A stretch of DNA of 64,000 nucleotides from Micromonospora pallida (GTDB lineage Bacteria > Actinomycetota > Actinomycetes > Mycobacteriales > Micromonosporaceae), in NCBI RefSeq assembly GCF_900090325.1, contig NZ_FMHW01000002.1, positions 930,001-994,000 of the forward strand, written 5' to 3'. The notes under the pieces were generated by a model that saw only the letters and a program-made list of their open reading frames with translations, had not been told where the DNA came from and made no database searches. Positions 27,285-35,626 of the stretch are shown in pieces (position 1 is the stretch's first letter; every line of letters starts with the position of its first letter). A program made the position numbers and the translations under genes.

Positions 27285-28139
27285 ATGAGCAAGCGACGAC
27301 GTTCTCAGCAACCACGCACCGCCCCAGCGGCTAGCAGCACGCCAGATGAGCAGAGCAAGCCCTTGTGGCGGCGCCTGAGCACTTGGATGATCACAACCCT
27401 GGGCGCTGTCGTGGCAGCTGCCGCTATCGCCGCGGTCACGGCATATATCAACCGACATGTACCACCGCCCCCGGAGCCGACGCCGACTCCCGGAAATGGG
27501 TTTGAGCCTGCGGTTCGCAGGATCCCGAAGTGCGGGCAGAGCTACGCCATCGGCCGGACTATCGACCCGCGCAGCGAAGCCGCCGAGCTACTCGCACTGG
27601 ATAGAGGCGGACCAAGCTTTGACGAATTCCTCCGCCGACAGAACGCCAGTCCGATCGGCACAATCACCATAGAGATCGTCTTCACCGGCCGGCTGCAACG
27701 TCCCACCCGGATTCTCGATGTCCGCATGGCGCGTCTAAAGACAACCCCAAACCTTGCCGGCACCGAACTGCGGACCTCCTGCGGCGGCGACCCGCCGACT
27801 CGCGCGGTGGAACTCGACCTCGATACGCCGCCGAGGGTGTTGATGCGCGGCAAGACCCCGTACTTCGACAGGCACGACCTGGACGTCACGGTAGAGGAGC
27901 GCGAGACGCTGCGGATCTCTGTGTCGGCTCGGCTGCACGGCTACCGATGGGTCTTTGCTATTGATCACATCGACGGCTCTGGGGCCCACGTCACCAGCTA
28001 TCTTGACAGCCAAGGACGCCTCTACGATGACATCGCCCACATCCCAGGCGAAGCGGAGTTCTCCTTGACCGGCGCGGCGAAAGCCTACGGAGCGCGATAC
28101 CAGGAATCCGGCGGACGCTTCTACCAGGAAGCTAGTTGA
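27285..28139 (+). CDS. Single-pass membrane protein, hypothetical
   Basis: The 284-residue protein has a basic cytoplasmic N-terminus (MSKRRRSQQPRTAPAASSTP), one membrane helix at about 34-56, a Pro/Thr-rich spacer and an extracellular domain with two cysteines (PKCGQSYAIGRT; RTSCGGDPP). A good GGGGAAGGACACTC site lies before ATG 27285, 21 bp after the propeller gene, so the two form an operon. Its codon use is slightly less GC-biased than the transfer genes. Function unknown. Confidence 0.6.
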   Translation: MSKRRRSQQPRTAPAASSTPDEQSKPLWRRLSTWMITTLGAVVAAAAIAAVTAYINRHVPPPPEPTPTPGNGFEPAVRRIPKCGQSYAIGRTIDPRSEAAELLALDRGGPSFDEFLRRQNASPIGTITIEIVFTGRLQRPTRILDVRMARLKTTPNLAGTELRTSCGGDPPTRAVELDLDTPPRVLMRGKTPYFDRHDLDVTVEERETLRISVSARLHGYRWVFAIDHIDGSGAHVTSYLDSQGRLYDDIAHIPGEAEFSLTGAAKAYGARYQESGGRFYQEAS

Positions 28140-28335
28140 CCTGCGGTGCCGGCGGTAGGCTTCCCCCGCGCGCTGATTGGCTCTGGTATCGGTTGATTTC
28201 TTGGCGCGAGCTCATGCTTCGACCAAAAGCCAAGCACTTGCAACCTTGAACGTTGTAGGTCTTCCCGACGTTCTGGTCGGAGGGTCGATTCCAGAGAGTT
28301 CCGTCGTCAGAAGCCGGAGTCGAACCCGGGGTTCG

Positions 28336-30132
28336 TTAGGAGTCGTCATCAGACTCAATGAACTCGAGGCCTCCGGTGGCGAGGGGATGCTCGGCAGTGC
28401 TGGAGATCGCCTGGAAGGCGGTCCGGTTGGTACCGCTGACCAGGAGTCCGTGGCCCCGTGGCGCCGCGAGCAGCAACCGTCGCTCACCGGCGGTGAGGTT
28501 GAAGGCGTCGCCGACGGCGTTGATGGCCTGGGGTGCTTGGCGGAGCAGGATTTGCGTGGCGGCGTTGGCGACGGCGGCCTGGCCCAAATCGGTGCCGAGC
28601 AGGTCGGCCGCGTCCTGGGTGACCACCGTCAGCCCGGTGTGCCGTTTACGGCCCGCCTTGGACAGCCGAAAGAGGAACTTCGCGCCCTCGCCGTCGCGCA
28701 TGAGCAGCCACGCCTCGTCGACCACGACGATGCGTCGCGGCGGCGGGCCGCCGGCCGGTGGCGCGTCGACCTGCCGCCAGATCGAGTCGAGGGCGAGCAG
28801 GGTGCCGACGGTGCGCAACTCGTCCGGGAGCTGCCGCAGCGACCACACGACCAGGTGACCATCCGGCCGGGTGGTGGTCGGCCCGTCGAACAGATCCTTG
28901 AACGATCCGTCGACCCACGGTGAGAGCCGGGCGGCGAGCTGCGCGGCGGCCGGATCGGTGTCCGCAGCCAGGGTCGCGGCCAGGTCCCGCAGCAGCGGAG
29001 CGGGTCGGCGGCGGGTGCGCGGGTCGGCGGTGATCCCTGCCTGCCGGTAGACGGCGAGGATGGCGCGGTCCAGCGCTGCCCGCTCGGCCGGCGGCGGCAG
29101 GTGGCCGACCAGTACGGAGATGAGGGTGTGCAGGAACAATCCGCGGCGCGTGAGCACGTCGGGACGGGTGTCACCGGCGGGCAGCTCAAGCGGGTTGACC
29201 CGGACACCTGCCGCGCCGAGCCGCACGACCGTCCCGCCGACCGCGTCGGCCAGCCGCAGGTACTCGTCCTCCGGATCGATGATCGACACCTCGACGCCGG
29301 TGTAGAGGTGCCGCAGCGTCTCCAGCTTCACGAAATAGCTTTTTCCGGCACCGCTGCGCGCGAGAACGACGCTGTTGTAGTTGTCCTGGGCGAAGCGGTC
29401 CCACCAGACCACACCGTTGCCGGCCGGGTTCGTCCCATACAGCACGCCGCCGGTCGCCGCCGGCTCGCCCGGCAACGGCGCCGGCAGGTCGGGTGAGGCG
29501 AGAGGGAACGCGGCGGCCAAAGCGGCGGTGTCCATGGTCCGCGGCATCCGCAGCCCATCGCTGGCGAGGGGCAGGGTGGTGGTCCAGCCGGCGAGCTGAC
29601 GCCACGTCGCCGGCTGCACCTCGAGCAGGGTGGAGGCCGCGGCGGCCTTGACCCGGGCGCACGCCTGCAGCAGTTCCTCCTCAGACCGGGCGTGCACCGT
29701 GACGTACAACCCGACGCGGAAGAGCTTGGCGGCGCCGCGGGCGAGCCGGTCGGCCAGGTCGGTGGCGTCCTGCGCGGCGGCTTCGGTGTAGGGGTCGACC
29801 AGCTTGCCCCGTTCGGCGTCGGCCCGCCGAGACGACTCCAGCCGGGCCCGCTGCCTGCGCAGCCGGGCGGCGGCGACCGGTGCGGGCAGCGGCTCGATGT
29901 GCAGGGTGACGTCGACCCGGCCGGGGTAGGACAGCAGCGGCTCCAGCCACGCCGGGCCGACCTCGGCCGGGTACCCGGTGACCACGAGGGTGGCGGTGTA
30001 CCCGTCGCCGACCCGCAGCCAGCGCGGGGTCACCTCGACCGAGGCCGGAGCGACCGCGCTGGCCAGCCCGGCCGCCGCGCCGCCGGAGGGCGCAGTCCCG
30101 TTCGGGTGAGCACGTGAGCGTCGAATGCCCAT
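28336..30132 (-). CDS. VirB4/TraE-like conjugation ATPase
   Basis: The 598-residue protein carries an N-terminal VirB4-type domain (VTLHIEPLPAPVAAARLRRQ), a Walker A LARSGAGKSYF near residue 260, a Walker B RIVVVDEAWLLM near 460, and a C-terminal LTVVTQDAADLLGTDLGQAA and AATQILLRQAPQAINAV segment typical of the family. VirB4 ATPases power assembly of the type IV channel at the membrane. It follows the PrgI-like gene with a 16-bp gap, last in the minus-strand transfer operon. ATG 30132 has AGAGGAGAA upstream. Confidence 0.9.
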   Translation of the reverse strand: MGIRRSRAHPNGTAPSGGAAAGLASAVAPASVEVTPRWLRVGDGYTATLVVTGYPAEVGPAWLEPLLSYPGRVDVTLHIEPLPAPVAAARLRRQRARLESSRRADAERGKLVDPYTEAAAQDATDLADRLARGAAKLFRVGLYVTVHARSEEELLQACARVKAAAASTLLEVQPATWRQLAGWTTTLPLASDGLRMPRTMDTAALAAAFPLASPDLPAPLPGEPAATGGVLYGTNPAGNGVVWWDRFAQDNYNSVVLARSGAGKSYFVKLETLRHLYTGVEVSIIDPEDEYLRLADAVGGTVVRLGAAGVRVNPLELPAGDTRPDVLTRRGLFLHTLISVLVGHLPPPAERAALDRAILAVYRQAGITADPRTRRRPAPLLRDLAATLAADTDPAAAQLAARLSPWVDGSFKDLFDGPTTTRPDGHLVVWSLRQLPDELRTVGTLLALDSIWRQVDAPPAGGPPPRRIVVVDEAWLLMRDGEGAKFLFRLSKAGRKRHTGLTVVTQDAADLLGTDLGQAAVANAATQILLRQAPQAINAVGDAFNLTAGERRLLLAAPRGHGLLVSGTNRTAFQAISSTAEHPLATGGLEFIESDDDS

Positions 30133-30148
30133 CGCAGCGTTTCTCCTC

Positions 30149-31099
30149 TCAGGGCTTCCTGCTGTTGGCGGTGAGGGTGATGACCGCGTCCGGGGCGGCC
30201 AGGCCACCGGGGCGTGGGGGCCGGTAGGGGTCGGCGGCGGCGACGAGCGCCGCCGTGGCGGCCGCCCCGTCGAGCGCGCGGGCGGTCACGCCGAGGCCGG
30301 ACAATGCCCGGACGCTGTCGTCGGCCCGCCGCCGCGCCACATGGCTGCCCTGTTCACCGGGCGCGGTGCGGGTGATCACGAGGACCTGGCGGCGCAGCGG
30401 ATCCCGGTGCTCCGCCAGGTCGGCCAGGAATACCGCGTGGTCCGCGCACGCCGCCTCCAACGCGGGGTGCGGCAGGGTTCGGGCGGCGTCGGCGACCGCG
30501 CGGGCGTGGGAGGCGAGGTCGACCGGCTGGGCGGACACGAGAACCTGCGTGGGCGCCGACAAGCTGTTGAGCCAGCGGCCAAATCCTTCGATCAGGGCAG
30601 CCTGCTCGCTGGCGGTGCGCAGCGTCAGGTTGATGTTCGTGGCCGCGACGATCGCCGCCCGGTCACCGCCTACGGTGATCTCACCGTCGTCGCCGATCGC
30701 GTCGGCGGGCAGCCGCAGGGGAGCCGGCAGCGGAATCCGTCCCTTCGGCCGCTGCACCCACTCGGGCACTCCGACGGCGGATTCCCCTGCCGACGACAGC
30801 CCCTTGGGGCTGCGGGAGTGGCGGACCGCGTGCAGCAGCCACACGTCCATCGGCAGCCCGTCACGGCGTCCGACCACCAGCCCGAAAACGACACCGCCGA
30901 AGACCACGCCGGCGAAGACGATGACCTGCGCCGGGACCACGGGGCGTAGGCCGTTCCAGGCGCCGTAGAACAGCATTCCGGCGACCGCGAGGATGGCGAG
31001 CTGCCGCCAGGTCAGCCCGTAGGCGACCTTGTCCGGAGCGTCGACGTCGGCGGGCATCCGTGTCCGGTCGACCACGTCGACAGAATCGTTGTCGGTCAT
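30149..31099 (-). CDS. PrgI/VirB3-like membrane protein (SCO6880 type)
   Basis: The N-terminal third matches the PrgI-type inner-membrane module (ADVDAPDKVAYGLTWRQLAI plus LAVAGMLFYGAW, then a second helix VIVFAGVVFGGVVFGLVV). The remaining cytoplasmic part (INLTLRTASEQAALIEGFGR, LSAPTQVLVSAQPVDLASHA) resembles the front portion of SCO6880/VirB4-type proteins without a Walker A. It would tether the VirB4 ATPase to the membrane complex. The start overlaps the previous stop (ATGA), so translation is coupled. Confidence 0.8.
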   Translation of the reverse strand: MTDNDSVDVVDRTRMPADVDAPDKVAYGLTWRQLAILAVAGMLFYGAWNGLRPVVPAQVIVFAGVVFGGVVFGLVVGRRDGLPMDVWLLHAVRHSRSPKGLSSAGESAVGVPEWVQRPKGRIPLPAPLRLPADAIGDDGEITVGGDRAAIVAATNINLTLRTASEQAALIEGFGRWLNSLSAPTQVLVSAQPVDLASHARAVADAARTLPHPALEAACADHAVFLADLAEHRDPLRRQVLVITRTAPGEQGSHVARRRADDSVRALSGLGVTARALDGAAATAALVAAADPYRPPRPGGLAAPDAVITLTANSRKP

Positions 31100-32019
31100 T
31101 TCATGACCCTCCTGAGGGTGTTGAGGCCGGGAACGCTGCGGGTGAGCTGCTGGACGACGACAACCCGCACGACAGCGCCGAGGGCGTTACTCCCGGCGCG
31201 TCCGCCCTGACCGACCCATCGGCCGACCAGGCTGGGGATCTTCACGGTCGTCCAGAGCAGGACGATCACGATGAACAGGTTCAACACGCCGCCTGGCTCG
31301 ACCGGCAGGCCCAGCACGGGCAGTAGGTGCGCCGAGTCGAGCAGCATCCACTGGCCGGCCGTCAGGGTGAACGCCTGGGCGGTCGGGATCAGGAGGCAGC
31401 CGCCGTAGGCGCGCCACCACATCCGCGCGACGCCCTCCAGGGCGGGGACGGCGTGGCAGGCCAGGGGCAGCGGTGCGATCGCGGTCATCACCAGCAGGGC
31501 GACGAACCGGCCGATGAGCTGGAACGCCGTCATCACGATTAGCACCGTGATGGCCAGTACGAGGATGAGGAACAGCAGCGGAGCCGTCGGGTCTCGCCCG
31601 ATCTCGATGTGGTTGCGCACGGCCCCGAAGGCACTGTCCCCGTTGTAGTTGCCCTCGCTGATCGCCCCGGTCAGGGCGTTGGCGAGCGTGATGAGCTCGC
31701 CGCAGAACAGCTGGGAGAAGTGCGCGGCGACGAAGCCGACGACCAGCCGCGGCGCGAGGTCCTTGACGGTGTACCGGGAACGCTCGTCACCGCCGGAAAC
31801 CATGATCATGACTCCGGCGGCGACGAACACCAGGACGAACGCGGTGTCGACGATCCAGATCGACCGGCCGGTCAGAGCCTGTACCTGGGGCAGCGCCGTG
31901 ACCTGGGGGGTTGTGAGGAGGACATCGGTGATCAGACCGAAGACCGCGTTGAGGCAGGCCAGGACCGCCTCGATCAGCCATTCGAGGACCTGGTCGAGAA
32001 TCCCGCCCATCCAGTTCAT
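31096..32019 (-). CDS. VirB6/TrbL-like polytopic membrane protein
   Basis: The 307-residue protein has about six to seven membrane helices (for example FVLVFVAAGVMIMVSGGDER, LFLILVLAITVLIVMTAFQL and ALLVMTAIAPLPLACHAVPA) with the central tryptophan-containing loop ARMWWRAYGGCL characteristic of channel proteins of actinobacterial conjugative systems. It is expected to form part of the inner-membrane DNA channel. It lies 5 bp from the pilin-like gene and overlaps the PrgI-like gene by ATGA. Confidence 0.8.
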   Translation of the reverse strand: MNWMGGILDQVLEWLIEAVLACLNAVFGLITDVLLTTPQVTALPQVQALTGRSIWIVDTAFVLVFVAAGVMIMVSGGDERSRYTVKDLAPRLVVGFVAAHFSQLFCGELITLANALTGAISEGNYNGDSAFGAVRNHIEIGRDPTAPLLFLILVLAITVLIVMTAFQLIGRFVALLVMTAIAPLPLACHAVPALEGVARMWWRAYGGCLLIPTAQAFTLTAGQWMLLDSAHLLPVLGLPVEPGGVLNLFIVIVLLWTTVKIPSLVGRWVGQGGRAGSNALGAVVRVVVVQQLTRSVPGLNTLRRVMK

Positions 32020-32024
32020 GGCGC

Positions 32025-32396
32025 TCAGCCCCCCACGATGCCCTGCACGAACTGCAGCAGGACCGGGGCGAGGACGGCTAGGCCGTAGCCGACCAACGCG
32101 TTACGCAGGGCGCTCTTGGCCTTGTCGACCTGGCCCGGGTCACCGCCCGCCGTGGCCCAGTAGACCCCCGCGAGAACCAGGAACAGGGTGGCGATCCCGG
32201 CCAGCAGCAGCATGATCTGGGTCTGCAGGTTGGCGATGACGACCGGCAGGGTGTTCGCCGCCAGGTAGGCGACGTCACCCGGAGCGGCCTGGGCGGCACT
32301 CGGCGCGGCGAGGACCAAGACGGCGGCGCCCACTGCCGCGCCGACGCGGCGGATCACGGGGAGACGGACAATCTTGTTGGTGCGGATGCGGAGCAT
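32025..32396 (-). CDS. VirB2/TrbC-like pilin with signal peptide
   Basis: A basic N-region and hydrophobic core (VGAAVGAAVLVLAAPSAAQA) end in an A-Q-A-A-P cleavage site, followed by two membrane helices (TQIMLLLAGIATLFLVLAGV; YGLAVLAPVLLQFVQGIVG) separated by AKSALRNALVG. The size and layout are those of VirB2-type pilins or small channel subunits. GGGAGGTGA before ATG 32396 is the strongest ribosome-binding site in the operon, fitting a highly made subunit. It is the first gene of the transfer operon. Confidence 0.8.
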   Translation of the reverse strand: MLRIRTNKIVRLPVIRRVGAAVGAAVLVLAAPSAAQAAPGDVAYLAANTLPVVIANLQTQIMLLLAGIATLFLVLAGVYWATAGGDPGQVDKAKSALRNALVGYGLAVLAPVLLQFVQGIVGG

Positions 32397-32509
32397 GGGT
32401 GGTCACCTCCCGCCCCGCCGCCGGCCACCGAACGGCGCCGGGCGGGGCGATTGCCAGCAACGGTCGAAGGAACGCCGCCGAGCGCGAGGCCGGCTGCCGC
32501 ACCCGCCCC

Positions 32510-32528
32510 GGGAGGAGCTCGTCCTCCC
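32510..32528. other. Short hairpin in the transfer-operon leader
   Basis: GGGAGGA and TCCTCCC (7-bp perfect stem, 5-base loop) lie 114 bp upstream of the pilin start. In the minus-strand transcript the hairpin would form in the 5' leader. Confidence 0.35.
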
Positions 32529-32557
32529 TTACTGGGTGATTGCGGTAATCGATGAGG

Positions 32558-32731
32558 TGTCAGCGCATGCGATGGCGCGGCACCCGGAGCGACACGGCAG
32601 GCATCGCCCCGCGCTCGACGGCGGACGGGACCCGGACCAGCGCTCGTTGGCTGCGCTCGTCTTGTCCCGCACCTACCAATCGGCGTTTGTCAGCCGTGGC
32701 GAACACCTGCCGGTCTGACAGCGGTCTGACA
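32558..32731 (-). promoter_or_regulatory. Putative promoter/operator region of the transfer operon
   Basis: Four pentamers (TGTCA at 32558 and 32688; TGACA at 32716 and 32727) occur in the 490-bp non-coding stretch before the pilin gene. A 50-bp segment at 32674-32723 is repeated in inverted orientation (48 of 50 matches) at 34616-34665, just before the divergent methyltransferase operon, so both operons carry the same element facing their first gene. No gene is seen in this gap. Confidence 0.6.
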
Positions 32732-32824
32732 GGACGTTCCGGGGTCCTCGCAGGCGAGGCCTATCGGTTGGGCGCGCTGGAATCGTCCCACCTGGCGCAT
32801 AGAGCCGAGCGTGGAAAGACCAGA

Positions 32825-32870
32825 ACGGTTGTGGGCCTGGGCGCATCATCGGCGCCAGGCCCACAACCGT
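32825..32870 (-). terminator. Strong hairpin terminator after the regulator gene
   Basis: ACGGTTGTGGGCCT (32825-32838) pairs perfectly with AGGCCCACAACCGT (32857-32870), and the stem continues into GC-rich bases around an ATCATC loop. It begins 17 bp past the stop of the sigma/HTH-like gene and probably insulates it from the transfer operon. Confidence 0.65.
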
Positions 32871-32886
32871 CAGAGAGAAGAAGAAG

Positions 32887-33774
32887 TCAGGCCGCTACCG
32901 CGATCCCACGAGTCCCGGCCGCGCCGCGCGTGCTGGCTCTGCCGGCGCGGATGCTGGTCCGACGCTTGGCCTGCGTCACCGTCCGCTCGATGGCATCGGT
33001 CGAAGCGATCTCGGTGAGGCTGCCCTCGGAAATGGCCCGCGCGAGTCGAACATCGGCACGTGCCAGCCGCATCCGCAGCGCGTCCACGGTGATGCCGAGC
33101 CGGGCAGCGATCGGCTCGGGCGCCCGCCGGCCCAGCCGGACCTCGATCCACGGCTGCACGTCCGCCCGGTCGATGATCCGCAGGGTGCCGGCGCGCCGGA
33201 CCAACAGGTCCGGGTGGCCGTAGGGAACCTTCGGAGCCCGGGGCCCGGCCGCCGCATGCTCGATGTCCTCGACCGGCACCGCCTGCTCGTCGGCCAGCCG
33301 CACCCGCCGCCCGGCCCGAAAGGCGGCCATGGTCAGCGACGCGTACAGCGCCGGCCGGGTCAGGTCGAGGTGATCGCGCAGCGCCTCCAGGAAACCGGTC
33401 AGCACCTCGTTGCCGATGTCGGCAGGGTCGCCCCGGTAGCCGGCGGACAGTTGCCCGGCGATACGCACGAGCGCGGGCATCGCCATCCCGACCGCGGCGA
33501 TCGTCCACTCCTTGCCCCGCAACCGGGCCCGCAGGACCAGCTCCCGCCATACAGCGTCACGACCCAGGTATTCGCCTGGGTGCTTGAGCAGCCAGTCCCG
33601 CAGCACCGACAGGGGCACGACACCGGACGGCAGGACCATGTCCTTGCCGATGTCACGCGGCAGGCTGTCACAGTCGAGGGCCAACGGAGCCGGCTCGCGC
33701 GTCAGCGCCACGAACGCCACGTCAGCGGCGAGCAGATGAGAGGTCGGCCAGTCCGGGGTGTCGGACACGGACAT
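32887..33774 (-). CDS. Sigma-factor-like helix-turn-helix regulator
   Basis: The 295-residue protein has a central helical region reminiscent of sigma-70 region 2 (DIGNEVLTGFLEALRDHLDL, then TRPALYASLTMAAFRAGRRV) and a region-4-like helix-turn-helix near residue 235 (RAPEPIAARLGITVDALRMR), followed by a basic tail. Proteins of this type sit next to transfer genes in several actinomycete elements; sigma activity is unproven. Its ATG at 33774 lies within a TGTCA pentamer at the edge of the 18-copy cluster, suggesting autoregulation. TTGGAGT is the ribosome-binding site. Confidence 0.6.
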   Translation of the reverse strand: MSVSDTPDWPTSHLLAADVAFVALTREPAPLALDCDSLPRDIGKDMVLPSGVVPLSVLRDWLLKHPGEYLGRDAVWRELVLRARLRGKEWTIAAVGMAMPALVRIAGQLSAGYRGDPADIGNEVLTGFLEALRDHLDLTRPALYASLTMAAFRAGRRVRLADEQAVPVEDIEHAAAGPRAPKVPYGHPDLLVRRAGTLRIIDRADVQPWIEVRLGRRAPEPIAARLGITVDALRMRLARADVRLARAISEGSLTEIASTDAIERTVTQAKRRTSIRAGRASTRGAAGTRGIAVAA

Positions 33775-34651
33775 GTCAGAACTCCAATGACAGAAGGGAT
33801 ACGAGAGCGGGCGATGCCGCCGACGGACATCGGCGGATCCCGTGCCAGCAGTACGACACCGGTGTCTGACACGGTCATGACAAACGCGGAACCAGCCCTC
33901 GCCGCCAGGCTCACCGTGATCTGACACGTACTCCGGGCACAGCCCTCGAACGGCCTGTGAGCTTTGCCCGTGCTCCCCTCGTAGACCGCCCCTGAGCTGC
34001 CCTGTCAGTTCGGCGGTCGGCAGTGACAGCCGGGTAGAGCAAGCGCTATCGCGATCATTCAAGGACCGCAGCAGTCGATCCCAGGACCCGACCGAGTGCC
34101 AGGCCAGGCACCTCCAACTCGCTGACAGAATCCGCCTGCCCACCCCCGGCGCGTCCGGCCAGGGATGTCAACTGCACCAATCGATGACATGGACAAGCCG
34201 GCATCGCCATGCCACCGCTGGACGCCGATGCCGGACGCTCGCCGGACACGTCGATGTCGGTGGCGAGAGTGGACGTCAGGGCTGCTGCCCGCGTGTCCAT
34301 GTCAGCGATCTCCGCAGATGTCCGGTGCGAGTGTCCGAGTGGCGACCACTGATGTGACAAGAGCGAGAGCCGTCTGTCGGGCGGGAGCAGTCATCGCGGA
34401 GCGGGGTCGTCCGCCGGGAGCCGTGACAGATGCGGAGAGTGTCTGACAGGCGGGGCTGACCCTCGATGCCGGCCAAGCGGCGCGCCGTGCCCCGCCTGAC
34501 AGGGAGGTGCCGACAGGTGCGGGCCGCGTCCGTCACCGTATGCGAGGCGCACCCACATGGATGAGGTGGCATCGAGCAAATCGGGCGAAACGTGGGCTGT
34601 CAGACCGGTTCAGGTCGCTGTCAGATCGCCAGGTGTTCGCCACGGCTGACA
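33774..34651. promoter_or_regulatory. Non-coding region with 18 TGACA/TGTCA pentamers
   Basis: Pentamers begin at 33774, 33788, 33867, 33878, 33922, 34003, 34024, 34123, 34166, 34185, 34300, 34355, 34424, 34444, 34497, 34598, 34619 and 34647, in both orientations, often as CTGACAG. About one would be expected by chance in DNA this GC-rich. A perfect GACACCGGTGTC palindrome lies at 33855-33866. No gene is seen in 33775-34705. Candidate roles are an operator array for the adjacent regulator, an iteron-type origin, or oriT. Confidence 0.65.
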
Positions 34652-34665
34652 AACGCCGATTGGTA
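34616..34665 (+). promoter_or_regulatory. 50-bp element duplicated before the transfer operon
   Basis: This segment is the inverted counterpart of 32674-32723 (48 of 50 bases). It holds CTGTCAG and CTGACA separated by about 20 bp and ends in GATTGGTAGA, where TTGGTA could be a -10 hexamer. The ATG of the first plus-strand methyltransferase gene lies 41 bp downstream. Confidence 0.55.
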
Positions 34666-34705
34666 GACGTCAGCGCATCACGGCGCGGCGCGGAGCCGAC
34701 ACCAC

Positions 34706-35626
34706 ATGAACGAGCACTCCACGCCGCAGCCCGCCCACCAGGGCGGCACCCCCCACATCCCTTCGATGGATCTGGTCGCCGGCGAACCGCCGGTACCGAT
34801 CACCGTCTGGCGCACCGCCCGCAGCGGCGACGACCAGAGCACGAGCATCTCCCACCGGCTGGCGTACCGACTCGTCGCCGCGTACAGCCGGTCCGGCGAG
34901 GCGGTCGTCGACCTCACCGACACCCACGTCCTGGACACCGCCTGCCTGCGCGGCAGGCGCCGCCACCACCCGGCCTGGTTCACCGGAGCCTCGGCGCCGT
35001 TCGTCGGGCCGCAGACGCCACAGCACCTGAGCGAGCCCGACGACGGCCCGGACTCCGACGGCCCGGACTCCGACGGCCCGGACTCCGACGGCCCGGACTC
35101 CGACGGCCCGGACTCCGACGGTCCGGACGTGCGGGCGTGGTTCGGCGACGACCTCACCGACCCCGACCCGGACTGGGTGGCGGGTGACGAACCGTCCGGC
35201 GTTCCGGGCGATGGTGATGACCTGCAGGGGCGGACCAGTCTCGTGGTGGCCACTTGGCCGCTGGACGCCAGCAGCGACGCGGCCAACCATGCCCGCCTGG
35301 CGTGGCTGCTCGCCGCCTGCGGCCGACTGCTGCGCCCCGGCGGGTGCCTGGTCCTCGTCGTCGGGGTCCCGGCCGGCGCGGTCGCGACCCCGGAGGACTT
35401 CACCCCCGTGGTCGACGCCGCCGCAGGTTCCGGACTCGGCTACCTGCAGCACATCGTCGCGGTCGCCGCCGACACCGACGGCGACCGGTTCACCTACCAC
35501 GCCACCGACGAGGAGCTGCTCTCCCTGGCCCGTACCACCAGCGCCGAGCAGTTCGTGCTCCACGTCAAGGTCCACGCCGACCTGCTCGTCTTCACAAGCA
35601 GGCAGGGCGGTGACCGGCGTGCCTGA
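34706..35626 (+). CDS. Methyltransferase-fold protein with GPDSD repeats, lacking catalytic motif
   Basis: The 306-residue protein has a repeated acidic linker (GPDSD five times, about residues 112-140) and a C-terminal Rossmann-like half (GRTSLVVATWPLDASSD, HARLAWLLAACGRLLRPGGC, then VLVVGVPAGAV) that resembles the latter part of a class I methyltransferase. No SAM-binding GxG motif and no (D/N/S)PPY are present, so it may be an inactive partner of the methyltransferase that follows. The ATG at 34706 has GGAG 10 bp upstream. The genes overlap by 17 bp. Confidence 0.55.
   Translation: MNEHSTPQPAHQGGTPHIPSMDLVAGEPPVPITVWRTARSGDDQSTSISHRLAYRLVAAYSRSGEAVVDLTDTHVLDTACLRGRRRHHPAWFTGASAPFVGPQTPQHLSEPDDGPDSDGPDSDGPDSDGPDSDGPDSDGPDVRAWFGDDLTDPDPDWVAGDEPSGVPGDGDDLQGRTSLVVATWPLDASSDAANHARLAWLLAACGRLLRPGGCLVLVVGVPAGAVATPEDFTPVVDAAAGSGLGYLQHIVAVAADTDGDRFTYHATDEELLSLARTTSAEQFVLHVKVHADLLVFTSRQGGDRRA
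35042..35131 (+). repeat. 15-bp tandem repeat encoding GPDSD
   Basis: Five exact or near-exact copies of a 15-bp unit (GACGGCCCGGACTCC) followed by a partial copy produce an acidic, flexible linker. Length variation by slippage is likely. Confidence 0.85.

Noticed and set aside
28300-28335. Possible tRNA T-arm or attachment-site remnant (AGTCGAACCCGGGG)
   Set aside because: The T-stem pairs poorly and no acceptor stem or anticodon arm can be built around it. It could be a decayed tRNA end, but one short match is not enough.
35042-35131. CRISPR-like short repeats
   Set aside because: The 15-bp units are contiguous without spacers and encode GPDSD in frame.
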